Shown: positions 5,743 to 6,719 of the stretch, piece by piece
Layout: each line of letters starts with the position of its first letter
Numbering within the stretch: the first letter of the stretch is position 1
Assembly (NCBI GenBank): GCA_003162555.1
Contig: PMNQ01000124.1
Coordinates: forward strand, 7,799 to 14,517
Source: Gammaproteobacteria bacterium
GTDB lineage: Bacteria; Pseudomonadota; Gammaproteobacteria; Steroidobacterales; Steroidobacteraceae
DNA: 6,719 nucleotides
Direction: 5' to 3'
Notes under the pieces: generated by a model
Database searches by the model: none
Seen by the model: the letters and a program-made list of their open reading frames with translations, nothing else
Told to the model about the DNA's origin: nothing
Made by a program: the position numbers and the translations under genes

Positions 5743-6719
5743 ACCGTCACCGCTGCGGCAAGCACGCGGGCGTTGGCGGCGGCGAGGCGTGGCACCAGGT
5801 TGCGTTCGACCCAGGCACTGAAGTCGGCCAGCTCGTGGTAGCGCGCCGCGGCGTCGCGCACGTATTCGAGCGTCAGCGGCAGATCGGCGAGATAAGCGCT
5901 CTTGCCGTCGCGGTACCAGAGGCGCGCAAAAATGCCGAGCACCTTGATATGCCGCTGGAGTCCGGCGAGATCGAACCAGCGCAGGAATTCGCCGCTGTCG
6001 GCGCCGACTGCCGCGCCCGCGGCCTGCAGCTGCAGGCGATATTTTTCGAGCCAGCCCAGCACGCGCGCACGCGGCCAGCAGATGTAGCAATCCTCGAGCA
6101 GCGAAACCAGGTCGTAGCCAATCGGTCCGGCCACCGCGTCCTGAAAGTCAATGATGCCGGGATTGCGCGAGCTGCTGATCATCAGGTTGCGTGAATGATA
6201 ATCGCGATGCACCAGCACCGTGGGTTGCGTCTGCAGTTCGCGCACCAGGAAGGCGAAAGTCTGCTCCAGCTGCGCCGCGCCCTCGGCATCGATCGGCACT
6301 TGCACGTGACGCGCGCAGAACCAGTCGGGCAGCAGGCGCATCTCGCGCTCCAGAGCCTCAGGTCCATACATCCCCAGCTCGCGCGCTCCGGCGCCACCGC
6401 GCAATTGAATCTGCGCCAGTGCCGACAGCGCTTCACTGTAGAGCTGCTCGGAATCGCCGCCGCTGCGCAGACGGGCGAGCATGTGCGTGGAGCCCAGATC
6501 CTCGAGCAGCAGCAAGCCGCGCGCGCTGTCGGCCGCCTCGATCTCCGGCACATGCACACCGCAGTCCCGCAGCAGCCGCGCGACATGCAGGTAGGGTCCG
6601 ATGTCTTCCTTGCCAGGCGGCGCGTCCATCACTACGCGGGTGGCTCCCGAGGGCTGCCAGACGCGAAAATAGCGGCGGAAACTGGCGTCTGCCGAGGCGG
6701 GTTCGAGCCTGCAATCGTG
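5739..6719 (-). CDS. amgK: Anomeric MurNAc/GlcNAc kinase (partial; 5' end beyond the window)
   Basis: AmgK phosphorylates the anomeric carbon of N-acetylmuramic acid (and GlcNAc), producing the substrate of MurU. It belongs to the aminoglycoside-phosphotransferase fold. The catalytic loop HRDYHSRN (in VLVHRDYHSRNLMI) and the metal-binding DFQDAVAGPIGYDL are both present. The visible 326 residues reach the right edge with no stop. A GTG at 6632 could be mistaken for the start, but the same frame continues upstream and encodes SADASFRRYFRV before VVMDAPP, the typical N-terminal strands of the family. Family members are near 340 aa, so about 10-15 residues are probably missing. It overlaps murU by four nucleotides. 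In Pseudomonas amgK-murU sits elsewhere, near the surA/lptD genes, so adjacency to lipA is a local feature. Confidence 0.93.
   Translation of the reverse strand, partial: HDCRLEPASADASFRRYFRVWQPSGATRVVMDAPPGKEDIGPYLHVARLLRDCGVHVPEIEAADSARGLLLLEDLGSTHMLARLRSGGDSEQLYSEALSALAQIQLRGGAGARELGMYGPEALEREMRLLPDWFCARHVQVPIDAEGAAQLEQTFAFLVRELQTQPTVLVHRDYHSRNLMISSSRNPGIIDFQDAVAGPIGYDLVSLLEDCYICWPRARVLGWLEKYRLQLQAAGAAVGADSGEFLRWFDLAGLQRHIKVLGIFARLWYRDGKSAYLADLPLTLEYVRDAAARYHELADFSAWVERNLVPRLAAANARVLAAAVTV

Noticed and set aside
5743..6090. N-terminal extension of the murU frame
   Set aside because: The added residues are Arg/Ala-rich low-complexity sequence lying within amgK in another frame. Homology to MurU begins only at the TTG near 5742.
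1..6719. Mobile elements, CRISPR array, tRNA, riboswitch
   Set aside because: I found no transposase or integrase, no regularly spaced direct repeats, no tRNA-like cloverleaf and no long leader. Almost all of the window is coding, and the longest gene-free stretches are under 100 bp.

Overview
This GC-rich window has dense, Proteobacteria-style gene packing and reads as a chromosomal housekeeping region. The block dacC - (dat) - ybeD - lipB - lipA is a gammaproteobacterial arrangement. A D-amino acid aminotransferase next to dacC, together with amgK/murU, points loosely towards the Xanthomonadales/Nevskiales/Steroidobacter side of that class. This placement is inference from gene content only. 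I see no mobile element, CRISPR array, tRNA or rRNA, and no convincing undescribed defence or metabolic system.

Left part (1-2209, + strand): a few codons that may end an upstream gene (possibly an RlpA/SPOR-type protein), then dacC (D-Ala-D-Ala carboxypeptidase, PBP5/6 family), then a class IV PLP aminotransferase of the D-amino acid aminotransferase type, 19 nt downstream. Middle part (2206-3069, - strand): a two-gene unit, a small four-helix membrane protein (DUF486/'DMT family') followed by a phosphinothricin-acetyltransferase-like GNAT enzyme. It meets the aminotransferase gene tail to tail on a shared CTAG. A small + strand gene of the YbeD/DUF493 family (3129-3392) is read divergently from the membrane protein gene.

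Right part (3433-6719, - strand): a tight operon transcribed amgK > murU > lipA > lipB. Its junctions are a TTGA stop/start overlap, a 2-nt gap and a 35-nt overlap. AmgK and MurU turn recycled N-acetylmuramic acid into UDP-MurNAc. LipB and LipA make protein-bound lipoate. amgK runs off the right edge: its frame stays open past the apparent GTG start at 6632, and the extra residues are typical AmgK N-terminal sequence.

Taken together, the window combines peptidoglycan trimming (DacC), D-amino acid supply (Dat) and peptidoglycan recycling (AmgK/MurU) around the lipoate genes. The main oddities are the flipped orientation of lipA/lipB relative to ybeD without loss of the usual physical order, the two-gene insertion between dat and ybeD, altered cofactor-pocket residues in the aminotransferase, and two well-supported TTG start codons.
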